A DNA stretch of 64,000 bases from Semisulcospira habei (GCA_036245525.1 BTPG01000004.1:15751872-15815871); one strand, 5' to 3'. Shown: positions 43,099-54,578, counted from the stretch's first letter. The notes: generated by a model not told the origin, from the letters alone. Numbers and translations: made by a program.

Positions 43099-44777
43099 TC
43101 TCTCTCCAGAAGTAAAACCTAGACAACTAATGCATCACTGGGCGCCTTCTAGTTTTATGGTTGACAAATTGAGGTACGATAAAAGCTGTTTTGACAAAAT
43201 ATTTTGTTCAGTCAAACTGTCAGTGCACTCATGTGTAAAATGTTCTTTCACTTAATTTTAATTTTTTTTTTATGCTGACGCTGTGGTACATGTTTTGTCC
43301 CCTTCGGCAACCTTTGGGCACCTAACTTTGGGCAACTGTTGCTCTTAAAACAGAGGTGTTTCGTGTGTCTTTGCACGCTTGAGTTAGTTTATTAATTTTA
43401 TACAACTCCTTTCATTATTTGCTTTCAAAGACGTTCATGGACATTTGCCCCCCCCCCCTCCCCCCCCCCACACCTCCTTCCCCCGATCCCCCGACAACCA
43501 CCTCCGTCCCAACCACACTCTCCGTCGCTCACCATAGACAGTGGATCATGGGCGTGGAGTGCCTGCAATTAACCCCTTTTATCCTGATACACCCATTGCT
43601 TGAAATAAATTTGACTATGAACTATGAACCCATCCCCCCACCCCCCACACTTTGGTACCGGTTTCAGGCCACTTTACAAATTTCAAATACATGCGATCAA
43701 AAATATCTGTAACTTCAGTAGCTGAACTGGCCCTTCGTCTGTCTTGTACTGTGTTTGTCTTAAGGTTGTAGGACACACCTGTTTCGCGCATCTTTTCTGC
43801 GCATTTAGATACCGCTATCTTGCGTCTGCCGTGACCTGAGACTAGAGGTCACCGAAAAAAACCGCCGTACGGCAAGTCGTATTGCAAACAAGCTCAATTT
43901 ATCGATAATTGACAAAAGATATATACTGTCTGAAATAGGTGTGTACGCTGACTGTTTCTATGCGTAAAATGTTTTGTTTCCTCAGAAATAAGATACTTTT
44001 GCATAAGTTGCGACAAGTCATCGAGCGTAAGGCATAACCTGCGTAATAGCGCCAAGCAACACGCAATTTCGGGAATCTGAAATTTAAAAAAAAAAAGAAC
44101 GGGCCAACCAAAGACGGGAAGCAGTCTACGTGGCAGCCAGGAAAACAACAAAATCTCTTCAGACACGAAAAGGTAAACTTAATTAGAAAAAAGGGTGGTG
44201 GTGTTTGCTAAGCGATTAGAACACGAGGTACTAGCAGAAGCAAACTGTCGTAATATAAGTGGCATATCTCACTGGTTCAGCGTCCAACCCTTTTATGCAC
44301 CGCCGTGAGATATCACCTGCACGGCGTAAAACCCTCATAGCTAACTGTCCGTGTATGCATGGAAATTTAAGTCCCCACAGTACTAGTGCCGTCGTCACTG
44401 CCTACCTGCAATGAAGAAGACTACATTTTATTGTGGGTTGAGAAGGGGGGGGGGGGGGGGGGGCATTCCGGCCATGTCAGTCACCACCTAGAAGTAGAAC
44501 ATTTCCATACATTTTCGGAGAGCCTTTATTAATAAGTGGAGGGTATGTAGTCGACATTGTAGTTATATTAAACCAGTGCCAGTGCTTATTATCTAGGAAA
44601 ACGTACTGTGTGTAGAAAAAAGTCCTGCTAAGGGAGAATTTGGCATTATGAACCTCTAACTCAGTAACTGCTTCCAGTACTTAGTAACTTAATTTGCTCA
44701 TCCATTCCCTTGCTGTCTTATAAAGGCTATATTACAGATTAGGATATAAGTCCAGCATTTTTTTTTGTTTTGTTTTG
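43099..44777. other. C-rich and G-run tracts, L2-type piece, no gene
   Basis: A C-rich tract lies at 43447-43480. An L2-related short element (GGCCACTTTACAAATTTCAA to TCTGTCTTGTACTGTGTTTG) is at about 43655-43762, truncated at its 3' end. A G run is at 44447-44463. CACCGCCGTGAGATATCACC at 44298 with CACGGCGTAAAACCC matches a motif near 30970. Confidence 0.5.
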
Positions 44778-44896
44778 TTCAAGGATGGTGCCAGAATAGC
44801 TTGGCGGATGAGACGCCGATCGATTTTGGCACCACTCTTGAACTATCATAGTCACATTTATGTCAAGCAGTGGGTGTATCAGGAGTAAAAGGGTTA
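44778..44896. mobile_element. P2-core element, right part
   Basis: GTTCAAGGATGGTGCCAGAA lies opposite TTTTGGCACCACTCTTGAAC around TTGGCGGATGAGACGCCGA. The right end GTGTATCAGGAGTAAAAGGG plus TTAC resembles the copy at 23757-23990. The left terminus is not clear. Confidence 0.7.
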
Positions 44897-44959
44897 CCTA
44901 GTACTTTGTAGGTATGTATGTATGTTAAATTAAACCTACGCTACTTTGACTGAAACCCT

Positions 44960-45400
44960 AATATTTGTTGACTACCATTTTGGATGACCTTGGAATGTGT
45001 GATATATGCTTATTTATTTTTTCATTGTATGATTGCGGTTTGTATCAAAGTTTTTGCAATTTCCCTATCAAATTTGGCACAAGGGTAGCTGATGATGAAA
45101 TCTTCCTCATCCTATAGATACTAATTTGGTTGACTCCTTACACAGGTCAAGAGTCACAGAAGGTTGACAAACTTTAGAAAAATGCATAATTGTAATTTGT
45201 AGAGAAAATACAAATGTCACTAGTACAAAAGCAAGCCTTTATGTTGAGACTTGTGACACTTATGTCAGCTACCTCAGTTTTGAAAAGGTCACACAGTTTA
45301 TACTTATAGCTATATGTGAATTAGTTATGCACATGAGGCGTACAGACTTTGCAATTCTTGTTTGTTCTTTGCGGTGTACACAGTTTGTTTATTTATTTTG
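44960..45400 (+). repeat. ~160-bp-unit repeat element, last unit and tail
   Basis: AATTTGGCACAAGGGTAGCT then GATACTAATTTGGTTGACTC and AGGTCAAGAGTCACAGAAGG match the last unit at 10545-10660. The tail GGTCACACAGTTTATAC and TATGCACATGAGGCG recurs at 46070 and 47570. Confidence 0.65.
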
Positions 45401-45497
45401 AAAGTAATAATCTGCTCCTGCATTTAGTTCACACAAAGTGAAATTATCATGCTGCTGAACAACACAGTAATACTAATAATCGTGTATTTCATTTCAG

Positions 45498-45647
45498 GCC
45501 AATACTGCTGTTGACCTCTCACTGTGGAGTCTCAGTACTCTCACCCAGAGGACTTACTTGCAAACAAGCGCATAAGTATGACGCCTACACCAAGGCCACA
45601 GCTCAAGTGAAGTGAAGGAAGGCGACACGTATTCTCCTGGACTCAAG
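45498..45647 (+). pseudogene. exon-like block, degraded copy
   Basis: TTTCATTTCAG precedes it and GTAGATCATACCGG follows. It matches 46389-46588 (CTGCTGTTGAC, AAGTATGACGCCTACACCAA, TATTCTCCTGGACTC) but has a 50-base deletion and stops in the reading frame used by the other copy. Confidence 0.45.
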
Positions 45648-45779
45648 GTAGATCATACCGGTAGATCTGTGACTAGAATCAGGTGCAGAACAAAACACAA
45701 CTATGGTGTGATTGTGAATGAACACATCATACTGTAATGCTTTCTGTCATTGGCTCATGTGTGCAGCAAGTGTGAGGCT

Positions 45780-46170
45780 ATGTTCTGGGCCATTCGTCGT
45801 CCATGGTAAACAGTAATGTTGGCATTTTCTTGGAGACTATTTAAACCACAGTCTTCAACGTGGCCCAAGGATACTTTGTGGCAAGACCTGTCTTTAGCAT
45901 ACCAGTTTGAGTGAAGACCAAAGGTCATGAGAAATCAAGAAATAGGTAAAAAATAGCCATATGTTGACAATAGATATTTTTTCTCAAATATTATGCACAA
46001 GTACAAAAGCCAGCCCTTTTCTGATGCGTAGACTCATGGCACTTAAATTTCAGTCACCTTTTGGAAAGGTCACACAGTTCAGATTATGTAAATGATCAGT
46101 TTTAAATGCACATGAGCGATCCAGGCTTCACCATTGTTGTTTGTGGTGTTTACAGTTTATTTCACATGAG
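45780..46170 (+). repeat. ~160-bp-unit repeat element, short copy
   Basis: GGCATTTTCTTGGAGACTAT and GGCCCAAGGATACTTTGTGG match the head at 9870-9930; only one unit follows before the tail. Confidence 0.7.
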
Positions 46171-46215
46171 TTTGAAGGTAGTAATGTGTAAACTAAATGT
46201 AGGGGCATATTGGGC

Positions 46216-46236
46216 AGGGGGGGGGGGGGGGGGGAG
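46216..46236 (+). repeat. G run
   Basis: About 20 G bases in or next to the repeat tail. Confidence 0.9.
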
Positions 46237-46388
46237 CCCTGCCCTCCCGCCCTGGCCCCGAATTGTTTATAATGCTATAACAAAGTCCCTTTTTGGGGAG
46301 TTTGGAACCAACCCACCCTGAAATAAGATCAGATGTAAAATTGGCATGCTGCTAAACAACACGTTAATAAACATGTATTTCATTTCAG

Positions 46389-46588
46389 GTCAATGCTGCT
46401 GTTGACGTCGCACTGCAGAGTCGCACCCAGAGGGTATACTTTCAAAACAAGCACAGAACACAGAAGTATGACGCCTACACCAAGAAGAGGCAGGAGCTAG
46501 TCAGGTCATGTTTACTCAAAAGGAGAAGGTCACAGCTGAAAGCAGGCAATGCCAGTTCCAGTAGATCAACTATTCTCCTGGACTCGAG
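46389..46588 (+). other. candidate exon with AG and GT borders
   Basis: TATTTCATTTCAG before and GTAAATCATACC after look like a splice acceptor and donor. The 200-bp block is open in the frame starting VNAAVDVALQSRTQ and is rich in basic residues (KYDAYTKKRQELVR, LLKRRRSQLK). I do not recognise the protein. Joined to the next acceptor at 47774 the frame would stop within a few codons. It could be a host exon, an exon captured by the repeat, or chance. Confidence 0.35.
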
Positions 46589-46874
46589 GTAAATCATACC
46601 GGTTGATTTGTGAATAGAATCAGGTTCATAACAAAACACAACTGGTGTGAATAAACACATCATACTGTAATGCTTTCTTTCATTTTGAAGATGGTGTAGT
46701 ACAGTACCAGCATTCTCTACAACACCGAATGCTAAAATCACTTGCTGTCAACAAGTGGCACCATATTGCATTTGATTTGGAAACTAGAGGCTTGTGCAAG
46801 TCTGCAAATACTGTCATTTTCTTTAATAAGCACTTAGTGCACATAGAATGATAAGAAAACACTGAATACCAGCT

Positions 46875-47145
46875 TTTAATAATAAATAATAATAATACCG
46901 TTATTATATAGGCGCTTTTTCTCAATTTTGGGGAAATCGACTCAAAGCGCCGCGCCTGAAACCCAACACACACATTCACGAAACAGACACGGATTTACGC
47001 CATTTAAGACAAACACAGTACAAACACAGTACAAGACAGACAAAGGGCCAGTTCAGCTACTGAAGTTACTGAGATTTTTGATCGCTTGTATTTGAAATTT
47101 GTAAAGTGGCCTGAGACCGGTACCAAAGTGTGGGGGTGGTGGGGT
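46875..47145 (-). mobile_element. L2-related short element
   Basis: AATAATACCGTTATTATATA then GGCGCTTTTTCTCAATTTTG and TCGACTCAAAGCGCC are the complement of the tail at 52800-52880. The far end GGCCTGAGACCGGTACCAAA matches 6055 and 43655. Confidence 0.8.
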
Positions 47146-47329
47146 GGGTTTTTGGTCCAGTGTGTACTGTTGCTAAACAGCAATATGTTAAACGTGTCCT
47201 GTATGAAACATTTTCTGCAAGTTACACTGTGATGCTGATTCTAGATATATTTATACACCCATTGTGGTCATTTAAAGCTCAGTTGTGTCTCATATGTGGC
47301 TTACGTGTGATAGCAAAACTAAGTGTTTG

Positions 47330-47640
47330 TAATGGGTCATCCGTCGACTGTCTGTTATCTGTGGGCAACTGTAACATTGGTATTTCCTCAGAGACTATTT
47401 AAGCCTCAGACGTCCAACTTGGCACCAGGGTACTTTGTGGTACAATCTTTCTAAACATACCAACTGCTGTGACCTTTCAAAGGTCAGGGTCACGGGGGGA
47501 GGGGGGGGGGGGGTCCAGAAAGGGGTAAAAAATGGTCAGATTTTGACACAAATTGTTTCTCCTCACGCAAGGTCACACAGGTTGGACGTATTATGTGGAT
47601 TGGTCATACACGTAAACCATAAGGACATTCATTGTCTTTC
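47330..47640 (+). repeat. ~160-bp-unit repeat element, short copy
   Basis: TATTTCCTCAGAGACTATTT and GGCACCAGGGTACTTTGTGG match the head of the family. A G run interrupts at 47487-47512. The tail GGTCACACAGGTTGG is at 47569. Confidence 0.7.
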
Positions 47641-47773
47641 TTGTTCTTGCTCTGAATACTGTCATAATTATTATGCATGTATGTACTTTGTAAAAATACT
47701 TGCAAACACATATATATGCACGCATAATGTGCATTTCAAAACTTTTTTTTTGATTCTAAATTATCTTTTGCAG

Positions 47774-47854
47774 GTTGCAATAGCCACATTGAAGAAGAGT
47801 TCAGCGGGTACGTTTCTCCGGGATGGCCAACCGACAGGAAGGCAAAGGAAGTGA
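47774..47854 (+). other. candidate last exon, weak
   Basis: ATTATCTTTTGCAG is a good acceptor. A short open stretch, VAIATLKKSSAGTFLRDG and onward, ends with TGA at 47852-47854. Its frame does not continue that of 46389-46588, so the link is doubtful. Confidence 0.2.
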
Positions 47855-48311
47855 ACTGATTGTCCTGTGGGCAAACGTCCTGTTATTTTGCTGTCCATCC
47901 ACAATGCTGGCCACAATGCCAAGGTTTTGGACAGTCACATCCTTCGCAATGCAGCAAACGCCTTTGCCTTACTGCACTCTCCTGTCATGTCACGATTTGG
48001 AAACGCAGCTTAATTTGTATTTTTGATTATCCAGGGAAAAAACCCTTTACTGCCAATGTGTTCATTTTTCGAAGACATTTCAGCATATAAACAGGTCTTT
48101 TTTGTGACAAGTTCCGAAATACTGGCATACATCAGTCATTCAAAATATGTACTCCACAGCTGACTATTATGGGTTAGGAAACAGTGGTACAGATATATTT
48201 TTTTTGCAGCGTCGGTGTGAAACAAGGAGAAAACTTATCACTGCTCCGCTTTGCATGATTATAAATGATATACATTCTGAAAATGGTCATTGGCCTCAGA
48301 GTATAACACCC

Positions 48312-48690
48312 CACCCGGGTCTGCCCTGGGGGACTTGGGTGGGGTTAGGTATTTTTTAGTTCCCAGGGTCACCCTGGTCAGCCCCACAGGGTGGGTTTTT
48401 CTCTCTATTCTGGGGCATGTGTTTCTGTCTACCCTTTGTCCATTCACCTGTATTTGCCTTTTTAAAACTCTCCCTACTGTCTGCACTGCCTGTAGCTCTT
48501 GATATTGGATGTGTGTTGCTAAATGGTCTTAGCTTTATTTATGCCCCATGTTGTAGGTTTATTTAATGTATTTGACCGGCTGGCGACATACATTCAATTT
48601 TCTGTTTAGTTTTTTTTCACAATCAGTGCAGGCACGTCCTGAGAAAGCCTTGTTGCTGTCGGGACGTTAAGCAATGTACAATCAATCAAT
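48312..48690 (+). mobile_element. SINE-like retroelement, copy 3
   Basis: The copy is about 379 bp and is flanked by a 15-bp perfect duplication, CAGAGTATAACACCC, at 48297-48311 and 48691-48705. It starts with the same CACCCGGGTCTGCCCTGGGG end as copies 1 and 2, and its tail is ATCAATCAAT. Confidence 0.9.
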
Positions 48691-48752
48691 CAGAGTATAA
48701 CACCCATGGGTCCTTTCTGAAGAGGGGGTGTGCCAAAATATAGAAATGCAGC

Positions 48753-48798
48753 CGGGGGGGGGGGGGGGGGGGGGGGGGGTGCGGGGGGAAGGGGGGTA
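48753..48798 (+). repeat. poly-G tract
   Basis: About 27 G bases in a row, then GCGGGGGGAAGGGGGG. Length is unreliable in assemblies. Confidence 0.9.
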
Positions 48799-48799
48799 G

Positions 48800-49340
48800 G
48801 TATGTAGTATATATATACATATGTCATTAAACCCTCTGCTCAAAATATACCAAATGTGGACTTGCTCAATGAAAATCGCAATACTTCTAAAGAGTGAGTT
48901 GACCATGTAGTTCTTGCATTGCCCTCCATCTGTCACAGCAGTTTTCATTGGTTGGGTGATAACTGATCATAGGCATATGATATGTACTGTACTTTGTTTG
49001 TTTGTTTTATTATTTTTTCTTCCTCTGTCAATCGTTGACTTTCAGCTGTGTAGCTTTACTTATCGTATCAGAATTGCTAATCACATGGTTCATTTCACAC
49101 GTTTTCCAGACGTACTGTACATGACACATACCAGCAAACAGAATGACCTAACTATGATCTGTGTCCATACAAGTCATTTGTGCTGTCTAAGGAACATGTG
49201 TACATGTGTAGTTAATTTTTGAGCGCAATCATGTAAGTTCTTTTGTGATTTTTCTCATGCCCCCAGCAGGTCCAAAATTAAATAAACAAAGTAAAACTGA
49301 AGCCAACATTGTGCACAGTACCAGGTTGTGTGTGGTAGCT
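48800..49340. other. no gene seen
   Basis: AT-rich non-coding sequence; a 102-codon frame at 48914-49222 has no recognisable domain. Confidence 0.4.
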
Positions 49341-49352
49341 GCTATGCAATGT

Positions 49353-49704
49353 TTGGGTGGGGTTAGGTATTTTTTAGTTCCCAGGGTCACCCTGGTCAGC
49401 CCCGCAGGGTGGGTTTTTCTCTCTATTCTGGGGCATGTGTTTCTGTCTACCCTTTGTCCATTCACCTGTATTTGCCTTTTTAAAACTCTCCCTACTGTCT
49501 GCACTGCCTGTAGCTCTTGATATTGGATGTGTGTTGCTAAATGGTCTTAGCTTTATTTAGGCCCCATGTGTTAGGTTTATTTAACGTATTTGACCGGCTA
49601 GTGACATACATTCAATGTTCTGTTTAGTTTTTTTTCACAAGCAGTGCAGGCACGTCCTGAGAAAGCCTTGTTGCTGTCGGGACGTTAAGCAATGTACAAT
49701 CAAT
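49353..49704 (+). mobile_element. SINE-like retroelement, copy 4, 5'-truncated
   Basis: Flanked by a 12-bp perfect duplication, GCTATGCAATGT, at 49341-49352 and 49705-49716. It begins TTGGGTGGGGTTAGGTATTT, about 30 bases inside the family start, and ends GCAATGTACAATCAAT. It is nearly identical to copies 1 and 3. Confidence 0.9.
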
Positions 49705-49893
49705 GCTATGCAATGTGCAATCAGTTGTGACACGATAGCCTGCACCATGTTGAGTTTTTGAAGAGTATTGCTTATATTAATGGCCGGCATGGTGCAGACT
49801 GTAGTAGTGTGAGGACAAAATAGGCCGTGAGGCCTTTGCAAATGTCCTTTCTTTCTGAAGTTACTTTATGAGTCTGCTATTCATGAAATTTTC

Positions 49894-50180
49894 CTATAAA
49901 TCATTCATCATATGAATAGAAAAACTCTTTAAATTTTGGTAATTCGTCCATCTGGTTTGTAAAGAATTTATGTTAGGTGCTTTTTTTAATGAAACTGGTA
50001 ACTCATTCCAAACAATGGCAACTCTTTTAGAAAAACAAAACTTTCGCAGGTTAGTGTTGCAGTGCCTTACAAAGAATTTACCTTCAGCGTTTCGGGTTGT
50101 ATTGCAGGCACTCTGCCAGCGTAGCACTGATGTATTTTGCAGTGTTGTGATATGGTCGACTGCACAGACTTTGTATCAAG
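49894..50180 (-). pseudogene. LINE reverse-transcriptase C-terminal fragment
   Basis: The minus-strand frame contains LRKFCFSKRVAIVWNELP and SLKKAPNINSLQTRW, the pattern that ends many animal LINE polyproteins (FSxRVVxxWNxLP...APSxNxFK). No catalytic motifs are present. Confidence 0.65.
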
Positions 50181-50484
50181 AGCAGTAAAAGTATTGTTTG
50201 GTGTGCATGCCTATATTATGCAGACTAGGTGACACAGTGCATTTTACCCTTGTTATGCAGTTGTTACGGTATTTTATGTTGACATCAGCATTGTGCAGTA
50301 TATGTTATGGGGCATGAGACTGCATTTCACTTAGTTGTGCTGCAATGGGACAGAGTGTGGTACTGGTAACAGTATTGTTTGATTTTGTGTTATGTGTGTA
50401 GTGTAGTGGTGGCTGGACACTGAATTTCACTGTTATAACGTAGTGGGATGTGCAATGTTGAGTTATATCAGGACTTCAGTGATG

Positions 50485-50516
<32 letters not shown>

Positions 50517-50962
50517 GTATGTATGTATGTATGTATGTTATGTATGTAATGTATTTATGTATGTATGTATGTATATATATATATATATATTGTGTTAAGC
50601 ATTCCGTGTCATCAGTGAAATTTTAATACAGAATAAGATGGCCGTCAGCCGGGAACGCAAAAACTCTTCGTGTTATATATATATGAGGGAAATAATATAT
50701 GTAGTGGAAGGCTCTAAATGATAAGTCTGTCATTCCTTCTCTCCTATCCCCCTTCTTTTATATACTGTGTAGTTGGCTCCCAAATAAATACCTCATGAGC
50801 AAGTGGTTGCCGGTGTCAGTCTCGGTTGGCATGCACACAACTGAAAATGACTTCAGCTCCACTGTTCTCCACCCACTAGCTTGTATAAAGTCAGCACTTT
50901 GTCAATGTAAATGTGAATAATGTAGTGGAAATATGTTGTTCCACAGTAAAGCTGTATTTTGT
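50181..50962. other. microsatellites, no gene seen
   Basis: (CT)n at about 50485-50512, (GTAT)n at 50513-50572 and (AT)n at 50573-50591. The remainder is AT-rich with no family match. Confidence 0.6.
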
Positions 50963-51120
50963 GGGGGAGCTGGGTGGCTCGGTGGTAGTGTGTTTGACTC
51001 TCATCCCAAAGGTCCTGGCTTCGAATACAGCTTGGGTCAAAATTTGTTCAGACCCTATTTCTGTGACCCATCTTTGAAATCACCTTATGGACAAAAGATG
51101 TTAAGCCCTAAACATTTAAC
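50963..51120 (+). mobile_element. tRNA-derived SINE
   Basis: GGTGGCTCGGTGGTAGTGTG resembles a tRNA A box, and GGCTTCGAATAC about 35 bases later resembles a B box. The 3' part ends GATGTTAAGCCCTAAACATT, an end seen in invertebrate SINEs. The head folds poorly as a functional tRNA. Confidence 0.65.
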
Positions 51121-51797
51121 ATTTTGTATTTGAGGTAGTTACTTTTGTATGGGTGCCTATGTGCATTGTAGCCTAATATGCTTTCAACATACTTGACTGT
51201 ACATGTATACTTTAAATGAATGTCTGCAAATACAGCGTTTCTTTTGAAAATAAACAAAGATATTATTCTTTACTCACAATGATCATGTGCAAACATAACG
51301 GGGCATATTGAAACATGTGACATTTGTTTTGTTTCCTTATAATTTGTAACCAAAAACTGCTGGGAAACTGAGATTCAGCTGGAGACACAGGTACATCCAC
51401 TACCAATCTGTTCACAAACATCTTTCAACCAGAGATGTTCACCGACCTGCTTTCACGGATACACCAAAGGAGCATGTAGCATTGCTTGCAGCAGGTATAT
51501 TAAAACAAATTCACATTATTCATTAATTAATGTTTGTAGATGATGCCAGAAAAATAAAAATAAAAACACTCTGTGACAACACTCTTTGGTGTGCTTTTTC
51601 ATCAGTGAATCTGTGAATGATTGAATGAATGTAAACATGCTCACAATGCCTGGCTGAAAAAAAATAAATGAACAAATGTACCGAGGTAACCAGTATGCAT
51701 TTTTATCCAAGACTGAAAGTGGTTTGTTGGTTGGTTCATGGTTTAACATCCACATTACAACGGTGATGATAATGGCATATTTTACATTAAAAAAAAG

Positions 51798-51843
<46 letters not shown>

Positions 51844-52744
51844 GTGTGTGCGTTTGTTTCATTTAGCGAAGTAGCAACTGTATTGGTTTCAAATTTTTGA
51901 GCAGGGAAAAAATGTCCATCTACGGGGATTGAACCCTGGTTACCTTGCGTGGCAAAATTAATATTTTACCACAGCACTAACTCAACTACTAAGTGATAAC
52001 TGGTGCATTTAATTACTTATAGATAAACCTTCTCATCCCGTATCTCCCGTTGTTGTTTGTTCCAGTTTACTTTCTCAATGTCACTAATAGTGATCGAAGA
52101 CTAGTAGTTTGCAACAGTTTGGGCGTAGGTTATACTTGTTGGTTTGGTAGTTGATTTCCTCTTTTCTCATGCGGGCTTGGGACGGCTACGGCGGAGATAT
52201 GATCTGCCGGAAGTCAGACATCGCTTGTATCCCTTTTTGAAAACGCACTCGCAAACGACCCAAAGTGCCAATTTTTGCGCGGGACCCCCCCATTTTTTCA
52301 TAAATAATGTGTGTGATATGATCTAAAGTACGATTTTATCGAATAAAAAGGGCCTGCGCAATTGCCCAACATTGCAAACACTTGAAATGTTATTGATAAC
52401 ATCCGGGCAATCTGCGAATTTACAACATAAACTTTTCTCGATTACAGTTAGAATTCCAATTATCAGAACACACTTTTTTTACGAGAAAATACTAACATAC
52501 TTTATGAAGTGACCAAAATGTTTCTTTATCATTTTAACACACTATTCGATAAATTTTTGTTGTGTTCTGAAATCAGCTATTTTGCGTGTTTTTGCTGATG
52601 GGGTAGGTCACGCAGAAGGCTCAAACTTACAAATATGCCCGGGACCATGGGTCTTTCAGGGTGGCAATAGTCTCCAGACTCAATAAGGCTCTCAAAAAAC
52701 CCTATAAGCGGCAGTTTTCAATTAAAAAATGTAGGTATAGTATA
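51121..52744. other. tRNA-like fragment and (AT)n, otherwise nothing
   Basis: (AT)n at 51801-51841. At 51905-51990 the minus strand has AGTTGAGTTAGTGCTGTGG (A-box-like) and GGGTTCAATCCCCG (B-box-like), probably a SINE head. Small frames elsewhere have no support. Confidence 0.5.
51905..51990 (-). mobile_element. tRNA-like SINE head
   Basis: The B-box-like GGGTTCAATCCCCG is a good match to the tRNA T-loop consensus, about 40 bases after an A-box-like segment. The acceptor stem does not pair well, so I do not call a tRNA gene. Confidence 0.45.
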
Positions 52745-52890
52745 CAACCTTAAATGGCGTAAATCCGTGTCTGTTACGTGAGTGTGCGTGTTGGATTTCA
52801 GTTCGCGGCGCTTTGAGTCGATTTACCCAAAAATTGAGAAAAAGCGCCTATATAATAACGGTATTATTATTATTATTATTATTATTATTA
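52745..52890 (+). mobile_element. L2-related short element with (ATT)n
   Basis: GGCGTAAATCCGTGTCTGTT, GGCGCTTTGAGTCGATTTAC and GCGCCTATATAATAACGG precede (ATT)n. It matches 46875-47145 in inverted orientation. Confidence 0.8.
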
Positions 52891-53038
52891 GTTAAGGGTG
52901 GTGCCAGAATAGCTTGGCGCCCTAGGCGCCAAGCTATTCTTGCACCACCCTTGAACTTAAATGTGTCATCTGGCTTGTAATCCGTCATGTAGGTCAATAA
53001 GTAAATTTTTAAAAAAATCAGCCTCAGTATGTAATGGG
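52891..53038. mobile_element. P2-core element, left end missing
   Basis: GTTAAGGGTGGTGCCAGAAT pairs with TTCTTGCACCACCCTTGAAC around GGCGCCCTAGGCGCC. The right end CCTCAGTATGTAATGGG plus TTAA (53039-53042) matches the end of 28858-29077. The left half is replaced by the L2-type tail. Confidence 0.8.
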
Positions 53039-53099
53039 TTAAGACGACTTTTATGCACATGTACACGTTTATTACAATTATTTTTCAGTTATGTGATGT

Positions 53100-53220
53100 G
53101 TCTGTCTCAGTGTCTCTCTCTGTCTCTGTCTCTCCCTCCCTCTCCCTCCTCCCCCCCCCTCTCTCTCTCCCTCTCTCTCTCTCTCTTTGTATGACCGAAT
53201 GAATGAATGAATTTAGTTTA
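53100..53220 (+). repeat. CT-rich tract and (ATGA)n
   Basis: CTCTCTC and CCCTCC repeats run to about 53187, then ATGAATGAATGAATGAA. Confidence 0.9.
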
Positions 53221-53329
53221 ATGTCTCTTCATGTTTAATGTTTCCTAATTTTTCTTTGTGTAATTTGGTACTATTAGTATTACAATTATTATCTTGTGTT
53301 TGTAGAGTAGCAACGGCAAGTATGAAAAA

Positions 53330-53395
53330 TGGCACGCGTGCTAATTACTTTATCCGTTGAGAAATAAAGTTTCATTTCATTTCATTTCATTTCTC
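53330..53395 (+). mobile_element. LINE/SINE 3' tail with (TTTCA)n
   Basis: TTGAGAAATAAAGTTTCATT is followed by repeated TTTCA. The complement of the same end (GAAATGAAACTTTATT) is at 32233. Confidence 0.5.
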
Positions 53396-53547
53396 TCTCT
53401 CTTCAATTATTTCTTTTCGATTATGTAGCTAGAAGTGGACTTAAGTTACTCATCTCTTTCTACTGTGATTCTTCCGGCTTAGTCCCTTCACGCTTGGTTA
53501 ATGATACGCGTCTCCTTCAGAGTCACTCATCTAGTCCCGTTTCATCT

Positions 53548-53612
53548 GCAAGAGTCATAGATTCTCGTAACCCCTGCCATGGCAGGGGCTCATGAGAATC
53601 CATGTCTCTTGC
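53548..53612. mobile_element. P1 fold-back palindrome
   Basis: GCAAGAGTCATAGATTCTCG lies opposite TGAGAATCCATGTCTCTTGC, with a perfect CCCCTGCCATGGCAGGGG centre. Confidence 0.85.
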
Positions 53613-54232
53613 TAATCCGTAACGTTTTCGGGTATTCCTCATTTCAGGACTTTATTCAAGTTGAGCTGAACATATGCCTAGTGTGACACGCTTCATTGCG
53701 AAGACATGCTAGATTGGTCGCAAGGTAAATGTTTTCTAATGAGCTGTTAAAACGTCAGTCAGTTCAGCGAGGGATTACTCAGGTGTCGCCGTAGCCAAAA
53801 AGTTTAGGGGTGAAGTCAGTTTTGAGTGGATGTGGTAACGTGTGGCTCACAGTAAGTACGTTTACATTGCTATTTCGGTTTACTTAGTAAGGTATATGGC
53901 TCATGATACTGAGATTGGGTGGTGTGAAATCAGAGGCGATAAATGCAGGGTAACTTTGAGACAGTGCATGATTTATTTGTCTAGCTCCTGTCTCCTGTCA
54001 GAGATGAGTGGATATGCGTTAAAGTGTCCCTACCGGCTCATTTAGTCCAAGGAGTCCAGTTCCTCTGAACGCGATTCTTATTAAATATTCTGTAGTTAGA
54101 GCCGTGGTCAGGGGACCAAAGTCATACGTTTCCTGGTCTTGTGGTCGCGATGCCCTTTAAAAACTTGTATAATATGTACATTTCAGCTTTAGAACATTTC
54201 GATACCTGCGAGCCATACAATCAAGCCTAGTT
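53613..54232. other. no gene seen
   Basis: Ordinary non-coding sequence; frames are short and unsupported. Confidence 0.4.
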
Positions 54233-54236
54233 TTAA

Positions 54237-54446
54237 CCCCGTCACTGCCGAGAAGACGTGAAAGCGATCTGACTGCAAGAGGCATAGGTCCTCATGAGCC
54301 CCCGTGACTGCGGGGGCTCATGAGGATCTATACCTCTTGCTGAGACCACTTTGTTTCCATGTTCTTTGGACAGTTGTGACTTTTAGTCGTCCGATGAACA
54401 CAGATTTCCGAAAGAAAATATATGGTTCGTTGGGGAAGATAAGGGG
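54237..54446. mobile_element. complete P1 TTAA-type MITE
   Basis: TTAA flanks both sides (54233-54236, 54447-54450). The 210-bp element starts CCCCGTCACTGCCGAG and ends GGGGAAGATAAGGGG. The hairpin at 54275-54340 has arms GAGGCATAGGTCCTCATGAG and CTCATGAGGATCTATACCTC around CCCCCGTGACTGCGGGGG. It is a good reference copy for P1. Confidence 0.92.
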
Positions 54447-54489
54447 TTAACGCGTTCAGACGATACTGAATTTTTGTCAAGTCATTCAG

Positions 54490-54578
54490 CCGACGTCAGT
54501 CTTAGTTACTCGCGGACGACTGTGCGCCGGTCAGCTTATGCCAACGTCGGCCACATAACTTTTTGTTCACCGGGTATC
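54490..54578. mobile_element. P4 fold-back, diverged
   Basis: GCCGACGTCAGTCTTAGTTA lies opposite GCCAACGTCGGCCACATAAC, with the P4 right end CTTTTTGTTCACCGGG. Confidence 0.6.

Noticed and set aside
51905..51990. Functional tRNA gene on the minus strand
   Set aside because: The B box is good but the acceptor stem and anticodon arm do not pair; a SINE head is more likely.
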